Counted from the stretch's first letter, positions 1-10,772 are shown. The stretch: DNA of 64,000 nucleotides from Opisthorchis felineus (GCA_004794785.1 SJOL01004010.1:134817-198816), one strand, 5' to 3'. The notes: a model not told the origin generated them from the letters alone. Numbers and translations: made by a program.

Positions 1-715
1 GATCTTTAAGGCTCGGGTCGCCTTTGCTCATTTTATATATTGATGACGTCAAATTGGCATATCCCTGAATCTCAAGGGATGTTATTATCAGGCCCACGTG
101 GGTTCTGTTTGGTTGTATGGCTGTGGGGTGTGTGGCATCTTCGAGCCACGGAACGTGGAAGTCTCCATCTTTTCGATAACCCTTGCCTCCGGACAATGGC
201 TGGTGTAGGGTTGTGGCGGCGAATCTGCAACAAGTCGACTAGAAATCGAGTGCTCGGTTGTGCGGCATGGACTTTTCTCGAATGATGTGTCGAGCACCAA
301 AGGATACAGTGGTCAGCCCGTGCATTCCGCATGCCGAAAAAATATTATCCGTGCTTAATTGAGAGTGGTGTAGGCAGAGGAGCTTTCAACCCATAACATG
401 GCGGAGAAGAATGAAAGTCTGGATAATGTGGGTGAATCTCACCTTTCAGGATGGATTGCCACTTTGCACGATGGGAGACATTACAGTATGTGGCACCTCA
501 TCAATAACAATAACGCTCTTGTTGTCAGTTTATGTCCGGGTTGCCAAAATGAGTGTAGAGAGGTGTAGTGGCCCCCAGACTGCTAAATTGTGGTAAGCCC
601 GCGCCAAGTCAATTCCCCAGCCACTTTTTAAGTCTCTACTTCACAGTGAGGCTTTCAAGTAGACTATGGATGTACGGTACCAAAGCATCAGTGTTGAGCA
701 CCGATGTCGTTCGTC
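1..715 (+). pseudogene. RTE-like non-LTR retrotransposon, C-terminal part of reverse transcriptase and 3' UTR
   Basis: The plus strand reads as the distal part of an endonuclease/reverse-transcriptase polyprotein of the RTE-like type common in flukes. Peptide ALIFKARVAFAH is followed by GISLNLKG, then VWHLRATERG, FDNPCLRTMAGVG and RRICNKSTRNRVLGC, in the expected order of the post-catalytic (thumb and C-terminal) region. Stops and frame changes interrupt it (two adjacent stops near position 40, another near 283), so it is dead. Coding similarity fades near 400. The remaining stretch behaves as 3' UTR and runs into the GAT-rich tail. The element is cut on the left by the window edge; the missing upstream part is seen in the related copy at 6774-7147. 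Family assignment comes from remembered family motifs, not a search. Confidence 0.75.
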
Positions 716-760
716 AATCAAAATGGTGATAATGATGATGACGAAGGTGATGATGAACCC
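716..760 (+). repeat. GAT-rich 3' tail of the RTE-like element
   Basis: Imperfect GAT/GATG repeats follow a short block reading AGCATCAGTGTTGAGCACC and then GATGTC. The same block ends in a purer GAT array at 19490-19545. A simple-repeat tail at the 3' end is usual for RTE-clade elements, so this is probably the true 3' terminus. Confidence 0.6.
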
Positions 761-867
761 CATCTCAGTGTGATGCCTAGCGGTTCTTCCTTCCTGAGCA
801 TACATTTATAGTTTTCGTATACACAGAGCGATTTACGGTTATCTACACTTTTGTCAAACAGAAGAAC

Positions 868-1100
868 ATACAGCGAAATACACTCATTTGCAAACAAATT
901 TTGTTTTGCGAGAGACACTCCTGGAACGCAACTGAATGTCTTGTTTGTGATGTTTCCAGGCTACTGAATGTGCTGCACCAGGCCGCCTCATGTTTCTGTT
1001 GCTACGATATTCGAGATATCGCAATACATATATATTCGTAATGCACTCCTCATAAGGTTGCTGAAAATTCTGAGTAGTGCATTACGAAGAATATACAGTT
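868..1100 (+). repeat. Family B-related repeat, configuration 1 (block 1 forward, block 2 inverted)
   Basis: Block 1 begins CACTCATTTGCAAACAAATT and runs to about 950. Block 2 (about 951-1100) contains GGCCGCCTCATGTTTC, the near-palindrome CGATATTCGAGATATCG and a stem-loop. Both blocks recur at 29486-29700, but there block 2 is on the opposite strand relative to block 1. No hammerhead core is visible in this copy. No coding capacity is seen, so a SINE, MITE or retrozyme-like element is possible. Confidence 0.7.
1035..1088. other. Stem-loop with 18-bp arms
   Basis: The arms 1035-1052 and 1071-1088 pair at 17 of 18 positions around an 18-nt loop containing AAGGTTGCTGAAAATTC. The loop motif recurs next to hammerhead-like cores at 22.2, 42.2 and 57.0 kb, and inverted at 29.6 kb. 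Confidence 0.8.
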
Positions 1101-1973
1101 AAGGTAAGGAAATTACTCGAGAGAATTTTCTGGTAACAGGATCACACGGAAAGTGTTTAAGTTGGTGTAAAACAACTTGGAGTGACGCGAATTATGTAAC
1201 GCAAGAATTCATACCTGTGTCTCCCATTATACAATACCAGAGGGAAGATACGATAGTAATGCTTCACATTCTGGGAGATTATTTGTGCTCACGACCCTTT
1301 ATACTATATATGAATGCAAAATTGCGGATAGTCTGGTCTAATAAACAGCCATCTTCCATCCGAAGTGGACATTTCAATTGTGTGTAAATGTGATGAAAAT
1401 CCGTCCGAAATCCTAAGGAGTATGTCAGTATCAGGTTCATGAGCGGGATATCAAATTTTGGATTGGGTCTCCTCACTCGTATATTTAAATCAACGAATTT
1501 TGCATCCGTGTTACTGATGACTAGGGCTGTAACAACGGGGCGTCCTAAATGCATCGTAAATATACCAGGTCTTCTTGCTATTTTCAGATTGCACAAGCAG
1601 AATCAATTTTGATTCATCAAAATATTTCACCTGTGCACTAACGTATTCAGGTTGAAGTTGCGCAACAGAACTTCGAATGTTTTTTCTCGGTCGGATTCAA
1701 GGACCAGTGGTGGAATTGTTTCGCGATGAATGAGGCGAGTTGCCAGGAATCACCTTGCATCTGATGAATCAGTCGATCAGCCACGCGAACCTAAAGCAAA
1801 CTAAATGCTCCGTGATGTCCTAACATGAAGGTTGAATTGTTCTACCGCAACCGCATGCAAACTGGCACATTTGTAAGGTGGGAAATATGGATACACGGGA
1901 AGTTGCGCACTTCGACTCGATTTGTCCGCTCGGTGAGCACGAGAATTGTTAGATGGCTGAAACATACCACCTT
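1101..1973. other. No gene recognised
   Basis: AT-leaning DNA. A 105-codon open frame on the minus strand (1596-1279) is within chance expectation and matches nothing I know. This whole interval is absent from the second copy of the flanking segment at 7147. Confidence 0.5.
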
Positions 1974-2472
1974 TCATAACATGCAGATTGTGTTCTTAGC
2001 CTGCATCTTCGTCTGAAAGCGTAAAAGTTCAGTCCGAGAGAAAGTCTATGTTTTATTGAATAGATAGGTCTCTGCTTGAACAATCACCTGCTGTGAAGAA
2101 TGGCGAATATCTTTAGATAGTAAACGGAAATCCAAGCCTCTTTTGAAAATTTTTCTTTTTCGAGGGAATGTTGTACAAATCAGTCTAGCACAGTCGAACA
2201 AAGTTTACACTGAGCTTGTGTCACCAGATCAAGCAGTAATACGGTTATCGCTCGGCCCACGTGGGTTTGTGATGCATAGAATACTTTAAATGCCACCTGC
2301 GTGTCCAGTATCCATTTGAGTGAGGCTATATTTGTTTCTGCCGCAAAATGTGCCCATATTTTCAGACGCAACTTATTGATATGTTCGTAAGTACTTCCCA
2401 TGTGGTTGCAATGCCGGAAAACTGAAGTGTCGTCTGCATATCTTTTCTGACTGTCTTCCAGCGACGNTTGGA
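1974..2472. repeat. Duplicated segment, copy 1
   Basis: From 2031 to 2466 this aligns with 7167-7602 with no net length change and only scattered substitutions. Positions 1974-1995 align with 7145-7166, and a 35-bp piece (1996-2030) is missing from the other copy. On the minus strand both copies keep open a frame of about 90 codons containing RYADDTSVFRHCNHMG. I do not recognise this protein. The YADD string resembles a reverse transcriptase active site, but the surrounding residues do not convincingly match. Confidence 0.85.
2467..2467. other. Ambiguous base (N)
   Basis: This is the only N in the window. It falls at the right edge of homology between the two duplicated segments, where an assembler could have joined repeat copies wrongly. 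Confidence 0.95.
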
Positions 2473-3330
2473 TAAGAGAAGTGTAACCGATGTCTCATTA
2501 ATTAAGCTAACTAACCTAACACATCTGGTTATTTTCGGACCATGTTGATTTCTGCCTCTCGTGTTCTTTACGGACAATTCCGTTTTCTTGGCGAACCACC
2601 TGTCAGAAATATGGACGTTTGAAGCGGTTGCAGTTTAGAAGAAAACTCGGTGGACAGATGAGTTTGACCGAATAACAGTATTGGGACTTTTATTCTCTTG
2701 TGATGTACTCACCTAAATAGAATGTCGTAAAAATATCACAGTTCGTCTGCGGTCGAGGTAAAAGACGATCTTCATATCCTGGTGTTGATACCACACCACT
2801 GCCATGCAAACTACGTATTCAAGCCAGGAGCTTTGGCCTTATGTTAATTTCCTATGTGCGAGATTACTAGAAATCTCATAAGCTTGCATGTCTACCGGCT
2901 GCACTATGAATGTTGTCACTATCAACAATTCAGTATTAATTGAAGCTGAGCAGATTGTGATTCACATATACGCTCAATTGTTTTTAGCTCAGAAGTTGGG
3001 CGACTGCATTTACATTTATGTATCGACAACGAAATCCAGCGTTTATGAATTTAAGACAGTTGGTTTACTGTTGCGCCGATCTCCGTTTCCATGATATTTT
3101 GTTGCATCTCTTGTTTACTTTCCAGATATCTGCTTCCTAGTTAGTTTTTTCTGCATTCACGCACTTGGCTATGTAGTCCTATACAAGTTCCCTTAGGACC
3201 AATGAAACGGACAACAAGTTCCAAACGGTAAATGCGAATCTCTTCCAAATGAATGATACAATAGTTTCGCGGAGTGTGAACGGACGACAAATGCAAGGTT
3301 GGTTCAAAGCTCACAGGGTTGCGAGCGTTT
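2473..3330. other. No gene recognised; downstream flank of the RING-H2 gene
   Basis: AT-leaning sequence without a supported exon. The part nearest 3331 should hold the 3' UTR of the minus-strand RING-H2 gene, but I do not see an unambiguous polyadenylation signal. Confidence 0.4.
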
Positions 3331-3468
3331 TCAGGATTTGAGTAAATCACGTCGGACTGTTCTGGGTGAAGCATATGGCAATTTCCTCGTATCAAAGTGA
3401 CGAAGTAACTCCAGTGTGTTTTGAAGAAGTTTTGTCGGCTCAAGTCGGCACACAGCACACCCACCATT
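3331..3468 (-). CDS. RING-H2 gene exon 5, last zinc pair and stop
   Basis: 138 nt after a 99-bp intron. Begins NGGCAVCRLEP, giving C224 and C227, and ends RRDLLKS and TGA. The acceptor is TTTTTTCAG. Confidence 0.9.
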   Translation of the reverse strand, partial: NGGCAVCRLEPTKLLQNTLELLRHFDTRKLPYASPRTVRRDLLKS

Positions 3469-4615
3469 CTGAAAAAAGCAAACAAGGATTGCTCGGTTGG
3501 TAAAATGTGCAGTTACACAGGCAAACAAAAAATTAGGCTTCCCTAATAACTAGTTAAAATCACTTACCGAAGATAGCCACTGTTGCACACATGCCCTGTG
3601 GTAGACGTGGAAGCACGGTAGCGTGATAATTTGGTCGTTCTCCTCAAATTCTGCCAGGCATATTGAGCAACTGGACAGCTTTTCGATTTGATCAGCACTC
3701 GCGAGACTAGATACGCCACATAAACTTAAGCGGACATCTCGTGCGGCTACAATGGGAAAAGTACGGAATTAGCACCACAGCACACTTCGTGAGCATAACG
3801 AACATGCTAACAACGCTTCTAACACTCAGATTCTACATCATTCTGCAAGACTTATTTTTTGTTGTTATGGAGGCTCTTCTGTCTCTCTAAGCCTGTCTGA
3901 TAGTTTACAGCCATCAAAATGTCATTCATCATAACCCCACCAACGTAGTTTGGAGCTTTGACCGAATCCAGAAAAAGAGAATGTGTCAACATCCACGTGA
4001 AGATAAATGATAATCCCATCCATACCACTCACCCGTGAATTTGTTCATTCGTCTGCGTTGTCGCATCCAGAAAGCACCGGAATCCTATAGAGGATAAGTT
4101 GGCGTTTGTAATTCTGAATTAGAATTAACATACGCTTTCACCGCCAGTCTGATTTTCTCTCCGACCAGATTGAAATTGTCTGTCGTTATTTGAAGACATG
4201 GTCGAGGCGAATTCAGGGGCATTGCGGTTGCAAGGTTTCATGTTCCACCACCTTCTGATCCCATGGATGAATATACTATACACAAGAGAACGTATGATCG
4301 ACAGCTGTTGTTCGTCCAATTCAGTGTTTGGAAATGCCACATTTTCCGGTTCAAGTAACGCACGCGGGATACTTGCTCTCATGCGGCGGTACACATATTG
4401 CCTCATTTTCTTCTTGCGTCTATTTGACAAACCAGGAACCTAGATTTGTGAAATTTTAGCTGTAACCGCAAAAAGTGATACAATCTGCTTACCTTTTGTT
4501 CCAGTTTCTGCAGGAGCTCCTCGACCACATCACAGACTGCGAAGTGTACAGGAAGGCGCACGTGCGGATGTTTAGCACCCATTTTTACGTGATTTCCTGC
4601 CACTTCGACTTGCAT
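3331..4615 (-). CDS. RING-H2 zinc-finger protein, probable E3 ubiquitin ligase (five exons)
   Basis: Joining 4615-4493, 4439-4134, 4084-4033, 3746-3568 and 3468-3331 gives 798 nt, 265 residues plus a stop, with every intron GT-AG and all phases consistent (0, 0, 1, 0). The C-terminal half carries a perfect RING-H2 ligand set: C187, C190, C205, H207, H210, C213, C224 and C227, spaced C-x2-C-x14-C-x-H-x2-H-x2-C-x10-C-x2-C, with the usual Trp (W217) before the last pair. Such domains bind two zinc ions and recruit ubiquitin-loaded E2 enzymes. The N-terminal half is basic and low in known motifs. No membrane segment or signal peptide is evident, so a soluble nuclear or cytoplasmic protein is likely. 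An in-frame TAA lies 27 nt upstream of the chosen ATG. The RING is seen directly; ligase activity is inferred from the family, and the subfamily is not identified. Confidence 0.9.
3568..3746 (-). CDS. RING-H2 gene exon 4, first six zinc ligands
   Basis: 179 nt. Includes CSICLAEFEENDQ and LPCFHVYHRACVQQWLSS, which supply C187 to C213. The donor is GTAAGT. Confidence 0.92.
4033..4084 (-). CDS. RING-H2 gene exon 3
   Basis: 52 nt encoding DSGAFWMRQRRRMNKFT plus one base. The preceding intron is 49 bp. The donor is GTGAGT. Confidence 0.8.
4134..4439 (-). CDS. RING-H2 gene exon 2
   Basis: 102 codons after an intron of 53 bp, from VPGLSNRRKKK to RENQTGGES before a GTATGT donor, phase 0. Contains a basic stretch (RRKKK) that could act as a nuclear localisation signal. 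Confidence 0.85.
4493..4615 (-). CDS. RING-H2 gene exon 1
   Basis: 41 codons starting MQVEVAGNHVKMG and ending LQKLEQK at a GTAAGC donor, phase 0. The ATG overlaps, in a shared CATG, the ATG of a divergent ORF on the plus strand. Confidence 0.85.
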
Positions 4616-5174
4616 GTCGTCAGACGTTTTGTTTTATAGATGTGATTCTAGTCACGTGATCCGCAATATTGCCGTTGAACCACCCATGAGCACGCATCTC
4701 ACCGCATGCTACGAATGGAAGTCAGTCACTTTGTGCGTGAAATTTCGTGATTCATTTCTTGTTTCCTGGTGGAGAATAAACTCGGTCTGGTTATTATTCA
4801 CGAACCAATACATTGTTTACATTAACCATTTGATCTTACGCAATAAAGTGGACAAATACCACTTTAAAATGACCAGCGTGTGGCTTGTTCCTCACACAAA
4901 CACTGAAGTTCATCAGACCAGTGTAGAGAGTTTGATCACGGAGCGCTGTGGGGATAGAGCTACGGTTGAACGACAAGTAACCCAAGATTTGTCCGGGTAT
5001 AACTGGTGGCATGAATCACATATCGATTTATGGTTGGTGTGGATCGTGTATGACATTGTTCCACAAAGTAAATTTACAGTATTTCGGTCGCTTCATGCGT
5101 ATTCACTGTATTCACTTGAAATCCAACCATGCAAACCAAATTATAATTCCTACTGCCACGACGTCATCCTTTAG
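4614..5174 (+). CDS. Hypothetical 186-residue ORF divergent from the RING-H2 gene
   Basis: An uninterrupted frame from an ATG that shares CATG with the oppositely directed RING-H2 start. At this base composition a frame of this length is expected well under once per window by chance, so it is notable. The product is Trp-rich, with a hydrophobic stretch near residues 47-76 (SWWRINSVWLLFTNQYIVYI). No known domain is recognised and codon use does not look clearly host-like. It could be an intronless gene, a piece of a mobile element, or chance. Confidence 0.3.
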   Translation: MSSDVLFYRCDSSHVIRNIAVEPPMSTHLTACYEWKSVTLCVKFRDSFLVSWWRINSVWLLFTNQYIVYINHLILRNKVDKYHFKMTSVWLVPHTNTEVHQTSVESLITERCGDRATVERQVTQDLSGYNWWHESHIDLWLVWIVYDIVPQSKFTVFRSLHAYSLYSLEIQPCKPNYNSYCHDVIL

Positions 5175-6773
5175 AATGTGTAACTAAAGCCATGTGTGGA
5201 GTTATCTGCTGCTTTTACGTGTGTCTTTGCAAGCGTAACAAGCTATATTTGTCTGATCTATCAGCCTTATCAATGAACATTTCTAGAAGCGCCTTTGTAG
5301 ATCGCAGCTATTGACGTCACCGTTGATTTACGCTTGATTTACGGTCTAACTTGAATTATGATGCAGTCCGAAACGAGTGACCGTAATTCATGCTAATTCA
5401 GTGAAACACTTGGTCTAACTCACATCAGGTTGAAAAACTGGCATCTATTTGTGCTTCCAAAATTTTTATATAATGTATTCGACGACGGGTAAAATCCTGT
5501 GTATTCAACGTTTGTCACAAATGTTCTAGTCGAGTCCTTCCACTTACGTTGGAACCGCCTTTGATTTCGAAATTGCACTCTAAGATCCAGCGTTTTTATT
5601 GCATTTTATCCTCAAAGAAATTGTCAGACTTCTCTGGAACACATAAACCAAGGTTTCTTAGTGGCTGGGGCCTTGACAGATCTTCTATGCAGCGGTTTTA
5701 TGGAGGTTTCTAGTTCATTCCATGCTCAGCCTGCCCTTTAAGTCAGACGTTTTGTGGACTAAAACTGTAGGAGTTATGGGTAGACGGTGCTAATCATTCA
5801 ACGTTTATGTCACGGTCTACCAGACCCCACTGCCCTACTCTGTATTGCGAAACAAAAAGCGGTACCTACACAAAACTATATTTCCGCCCCACAAATCATT
5901 TTATTTGGTAAAAATCCGTTATACGGATGATACTAGGAAGCCGGTCTAACAATCGGAAGGGGGAGACAGATAATTGAACGCTGATATTTACGCAGGTTTC
6001 AGTGGGCGAGGACGTCCGAGACAATGAACAAATAACAAAGCACTCAAAACTAGAAGATCCATTTCAGCATTACATCCCGCAAGAAACTTATAGGTTTACG
6101 GAACAAGCTCACAGCACCTGAGTGAAAAGTAATTGCTACGTCGTTTGCACAATATAATACATGTTGCTGCGTTTCAATTCACATTGTTTTGATTTGGCTT
6201 CTTACTGTGAAGAATCAGAGCCATGTTTAAACTCACCTGTCCACATCGGAGCGATCCACTGAAACGCTCTTACTAGTTTTGTATTCTTCAATAACCATTA
6301 CTTACAAGTACGCAGTGAATGCTACAACATTGCGTAACTGCTACTATGTGTTGCTGTTACGTAACCTTAACCGTTCTTTAGATGAGAGTGTGGACTCCCA
6401 AGCACAAACCAAAACTTTCCTCTGAGCTTGGTCATGATGGTGGATTACGTAAGATCCCTTCGAGAATCCGGGGACTGAAACAAGCGAACAAAAATCTAAC
6501 ACTGATGTGAATACCTTAAAACGCAATAACAAATACTTTGCATCTTTGCTAATAATGCGTCATTGTTTGGAGATTAACATCCTGAAACAACAGATGTAAG
6601 TATCGGAACATCAGTACAAAGTCGCAAAGTTTTGTGAAGCACAAGTTCAAGTGGAGTGCAAATGACATATCTGCTCTGCTTATCATGTTGGACAGATCAA
6701 GGAAACCCGGCAGCTTTTTGGATCTAATTGGTGCCCAATTTTCATTCATTTTTCAATCGATATCAACCAGATA
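5175..6773. other. No gene recognised
   Basis: Low-complexity to neutral intergenic DNA. Two tiny open segments with plausible splice sites on the minus strand (near 5580-5550 and 6273-6239) are too short to support. Confidence 0.5.
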
Positions 6774-7147
6774 ATGAGACAAACTTTGAACGATCCGCAA
6801 AACACAGGTTTTCAAATGGCTGGTGTCTATCTGGTATATACAGATGACACCGTACGCGTCTTCGAGGAGGAGAAGGCGCAGGTGTTTTCGGATGAGCTGA
6901 CCCAATTCACCCCGTTCTTTACGTTCAATTTGCATCCACGAATTTCAATTCCACTCTCCCGCATATGCAGTTGTTAAACACTCCACTTACAATCCAGAGA
7001 GTGGCACCGAATTTTGGAGCGTGGAAGGCTGCATTAGTTCCGATAATATTGCAACAGGTGACGACAATGCACTGATCTTTAAGGCTCGGGTCGCCTTTGC
7101 TCATTATAGATATTGATGACCTCAAATTGGGATATCCCTGAATCTCA
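6774..7147 (+). pseudogene. RTE-like reverse transcriptase core, truncated
   Basis: Reads VYLVYTDDTVRVFEEEKAQ then DELTQF, the catalytic palm motif of the same RTE-like family (usual YADD here YTDD). It is followed in shifted frames by LNTPLTIQ, then a GCISSD-type segment and KARVAFAHY. From 7074 it is co-linear with window positions 1-74, so this copy shows what should precede position 1. It ends abruptly at 7147, where the sequence switches to the duplicated segment. Frameshifts and stops make it non-functional. Confidence 0.8.
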
Positions 7148-7608
7148 TAACATGCAGATTGTGTTCAGTCCGAGAGAAAGTCTATGTTTTATTGAATAGA
7201 TAGGCCTCTGCCTAAACAATCACCTGCTGTGAACAATGGCGAATATCTTTAGATAGTAAACGGAAATCCAAGGCTCTTTTGAGAATTTTTCTTTTTCGAG
7301 GGAATGTTGTACAAATCAGTCTAGCACAGTCGAACAAAGTTTACACTGAGCTTGTGTCACCAGATCAAGCAGTAATACGGTTATCGCTCGGCCCACGTGG
7401 GTTTGTGATGCATAGAATACTTTAAATGCCACCTGCGTGTCCAGTATCCATTTGAGTGAGGCTATATTTGTTTCTGCTGCAAAATGTGCCCATATTTTCA
7501 GACGTAACTTGTTGATAAGTTCGTAAGTACTTCCCATGTGGTTGCAATGCCGGAAAACTGAAGTGTCGTCTGCATATCTTTTCTGACTGTCTTCCAGCGA
7601 CGCCTGGA
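7145..7608. repeat. Duplicated segment, copy 2 (with deletions)
   Basis: Homologous to 1974-2472. Relative to copy 1 it lacks about 1.9 kb (75-1973), with TCA shared at the breakpoint, and a 35-bp piece bounded by GTTC on both sides. A minus-strand frame (7615-7316) of 99 codons overlaps it. Confidence 0.85.
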
Positions 7609-10600
7609 GAGACATCTGGCAATGAAGGTCTGTCTACAGCTATGCCGTCAATTTGATCGCACGCACTCATCCTCAAATTCAAGGTGAATGTTCACGGTGC
7701 AAACTGTACACAGTTCTCTCAGGAATCCTATAGGAATATAGGTGGCACTATTCTACGATCTTGTGCAAGAAATCCTTCAGTTGATTTGTAAAGAGAGCCG
7801 ACAACTAGTCCGGTATTGGTGGTGGTAAAGAAGAATCTTTTTCAGTCCGATAGCATGACACATAGGTTCAAATTTCTAAATGACCACCCGACTACACCAC
7901 TATAATCAGAGTCGGACGATGTCAAAATTTTTCTCAGCGCATTGTTCTCAGTATATTGCGGGGGGTGATTACCTTTTAGCTCGTTGTGAATTGAGATCCG
8001 AATGGAATCACACACTAATTGGATTTGATGCTTCCGACCGAACAGTATTCCTATTGGGACTTTTCTATCAGGGTCACTTTCTTCAGTATTTTCTGTTTCG
8101 TCAGATAGTTGTGCCTTTTTCTTAGTGAATCCTCCTTTCCTCCCATGTTTCTTTCTGGAGTCAATCAACATGTTCGCCAGGCATGTTATGTTTCCGTCAT
8201 ATCGTCATGTCCCTTGCTTTATATAGCCGAGTGGATAAAGTAGTATGGAGGATTATCAACGCTGCATTTCTGCTAATAAATTTGCCCAGGTTGTCAACAT
8301 CACCAGGCACTTTCCAGGTAATCGCCCAACTGCATTTGTTGGGACGGTAAAAATGTTTGCGGTGTCACGCTGCAAGTAGCAGATTTCATACGGCACTCGA
8401 TAAAGAACCATAATCTCTTGTCGTGTATTTCACTGACGAATACGCAGTCCTGAATCTTACTTGGCACTCGCAGCCGGACATTGCCAACACGCGAAATCTG
8501 GTTGGATTTCACATAATGAAGGAGTTTTCAAAAGAACATTGCAACTGAATATCTCGAATATGGCCGGTTGTACTTACTCAAACAATGGCAAATGTTTTGC
8601 CATTTGTCCTTTCATCTTGTCCATGGACAAAGGCTTATCTCCGACCATGACAGCGATTATTAAGCAGGATGCAGTAACGTGTGTGTACGATAAGTGGGAA
8701 TCTGTCGTAGCTGTGCTGGTCTTTCATACTTGTGAAGTGATTTACCAATGAGTTCAGGGCAGGTTTGTCGTGAAATTTTGAAAATCTTCACAGGCACTGC
8801 TCTGAGAGCCAATGGAGTTTCGTTCGTATTGCGGCATGTTTTACTTTTCGGATGCTTCATTCATTGTCAGTAATAACGGTGTTCTTTTGTCTTAACTGTG
8901 AATCCTATCCTGAGATTAGTGGCTGCTTGAAGTGACAAACTTGGTTTGGGATGATTGCGAGCAATCGAAAATAACGACGGAACAGTTGTGAAATGCCCAG
9001 TGGCCTTACAGATCAAGGTGGATTGTTAAGTTGGGACGACGTACAGAAACAGGATGCTCACAGTATGAACCGAAGTACTTCGTCAATTAAGTTAACTAAA
9101 TGAAGGATACATTAGGGTAGAATGAATCTGGATCGGAATAGGAAATGGTAAGCGTAAATCATTGGGCTATTTTATTTCCGCCAATACATACTTTTGAGTT
9201 CAAGCCGAGATACCATAAACAAACTTGAATCAATGCTGGGGAACTTTTTCGGGAATTGTTTTGCATCTGTTATGTTTAAAATAATTGAAATGAGACAATG
9301 GGAAAGTTGATGACTGATCTCATTGAAACGGGTTGAGTACAGTGGTTTTTATGTTTCATTTTTTATCCACTGGTCTTGAAATTTGTATTTCCCCTTATTT
9401 GCACAATATCAAGAAGCGAATTCGGAGGTTATATGCGATTATCTCACATTCCTCTGTGAGATGCTCTCAAAAGGACGGTGGATCAAAATTTTAGTTGGGC
9501 AGTACATAAAGTTCCAAACGACGACCTCATATCTTAATTAGGCCTTATACATTTTTTTAATTACAACCAATTTAGCAAATAGATAATGCGAGGCTAAAGC
9601 TGTGAGTTAACAGTACACAGTGCACGAGTATATACACCTTCTATGCCTCACTTATTGTACGGCATGTTTATTGGATTGTTTAGGAATGGCATTTGTTTAG
9701 GTGGTCAAAGCGTGATGTTTAGTGAGTACTAATAGTTTAGTAAATTCCGTGGAAACCCTGAGTTGGTTTCAGTGCTTACCTTGCATGAAGCAGTACCTGC
9801 TGCCTAAAACCTTCCGCATTGCTTCTTGTAACGAAAGTGGAAGTCCGCACATAGAATACGGTATTGTTGTCTGGATCCTTCAAAGGAAGTATTAATATCA
9901 ACATGAAAAGAAACGTTTGACAGATTTAGCAATTCCTTTACACATAATCGTCTATTTTTTGTCGTTGCTCATGAAACTCGCTGGCAGAACGCTATCCAAA
10001 AAAATATTTGACTGCCGGCAAATGTCCCCCAGGTGATCCCACGTAATTCAACTTGTATCGTTCTGACAAGCTTGCAGGTCGTTTAGCAACTGGATTCACG
10101 CAGACAGATTTTGACTTGACACATTACTTATACCCCGATAGACCACATACTCCTCTGATGCAGCTAACATGGAATCTCACACTGACCTTTCTTGCGTAAG
10201 CTTTGCCGAATTCTTAACTCCAAAGACCACGCTAGACATCACGATGTACGCTTTGCTCAATTCGGTCAATACGAGCTTTAGAGAAAATTTGTTTTCATGA
10301 AGTCACTTTCAAGGTTAGGTGCCGTCTTTGTTCATGGTCACACGCGCAACGCCTGCCTAATGAACCCCGTTAAAGATGGAGGCCTTCTTGTTGTTGACCC
10401 TCAGTATGAATATTCAGTAAATTACATGGCCTTCGCTTGGCAATTAACAGATCTCCCGTTTTGAATGGTGACCCTTCTTACGAAAAATAACTTCGTCTTT
10501 CACTGGTGACCAGTTGTTTGTTGGCCACTTCTTAAGTGGCCAGATAAAGCTGAAACGTAATTGAGTGAGACTGACTGCTATTCTTGGAAATTTACGATTT

Positions 10601-10719
10601 CAAATCTGTCATATACCGCAAGTTCAAAATTTGCATGTCTCCGCTTTGGTTTGCACGACCTAATCCTTTTATTTGTTCGTCATTTTGCGCTGAAAGGGTG
10701 CTGCTTTTGAGTTACGTTA
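7609..10719. other. No gene identified
   Basis: Mostly AT-leaning DNA. A Lys/Glu-rich minus-strand frame (8171-7842) and a chain of three phase-compatible open segments on the plus strand (9771-9866, 10079-10196, 10312-10418) are discussed as observations; neither has recognisable homology. Confidence 0.4.
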
Positions 10720-10720
10720 C

Positions 10721-10771
<51 letters not shown>
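10720..10771. repeat. (TA)n microsatellite
   Basis: About 52 bp of alternating AT, interrupted once by TACA, followed by TTACAG. Confidence 0.95.

Positions 10772-10772
<1 letters not shown>

Noticed and set aside
4590..4620. CTGACGA followed by GAAA on the minus strand at the RING-H2 start.
   Set aside because: The intervening bases cannot form stem II and the sequence is explained by coding.
7842..8171. A Lys/Glu-rich 109-codon minus-strand frame.
   Set aside because: Composition alone is not evidence; no domain or spliced partner found.
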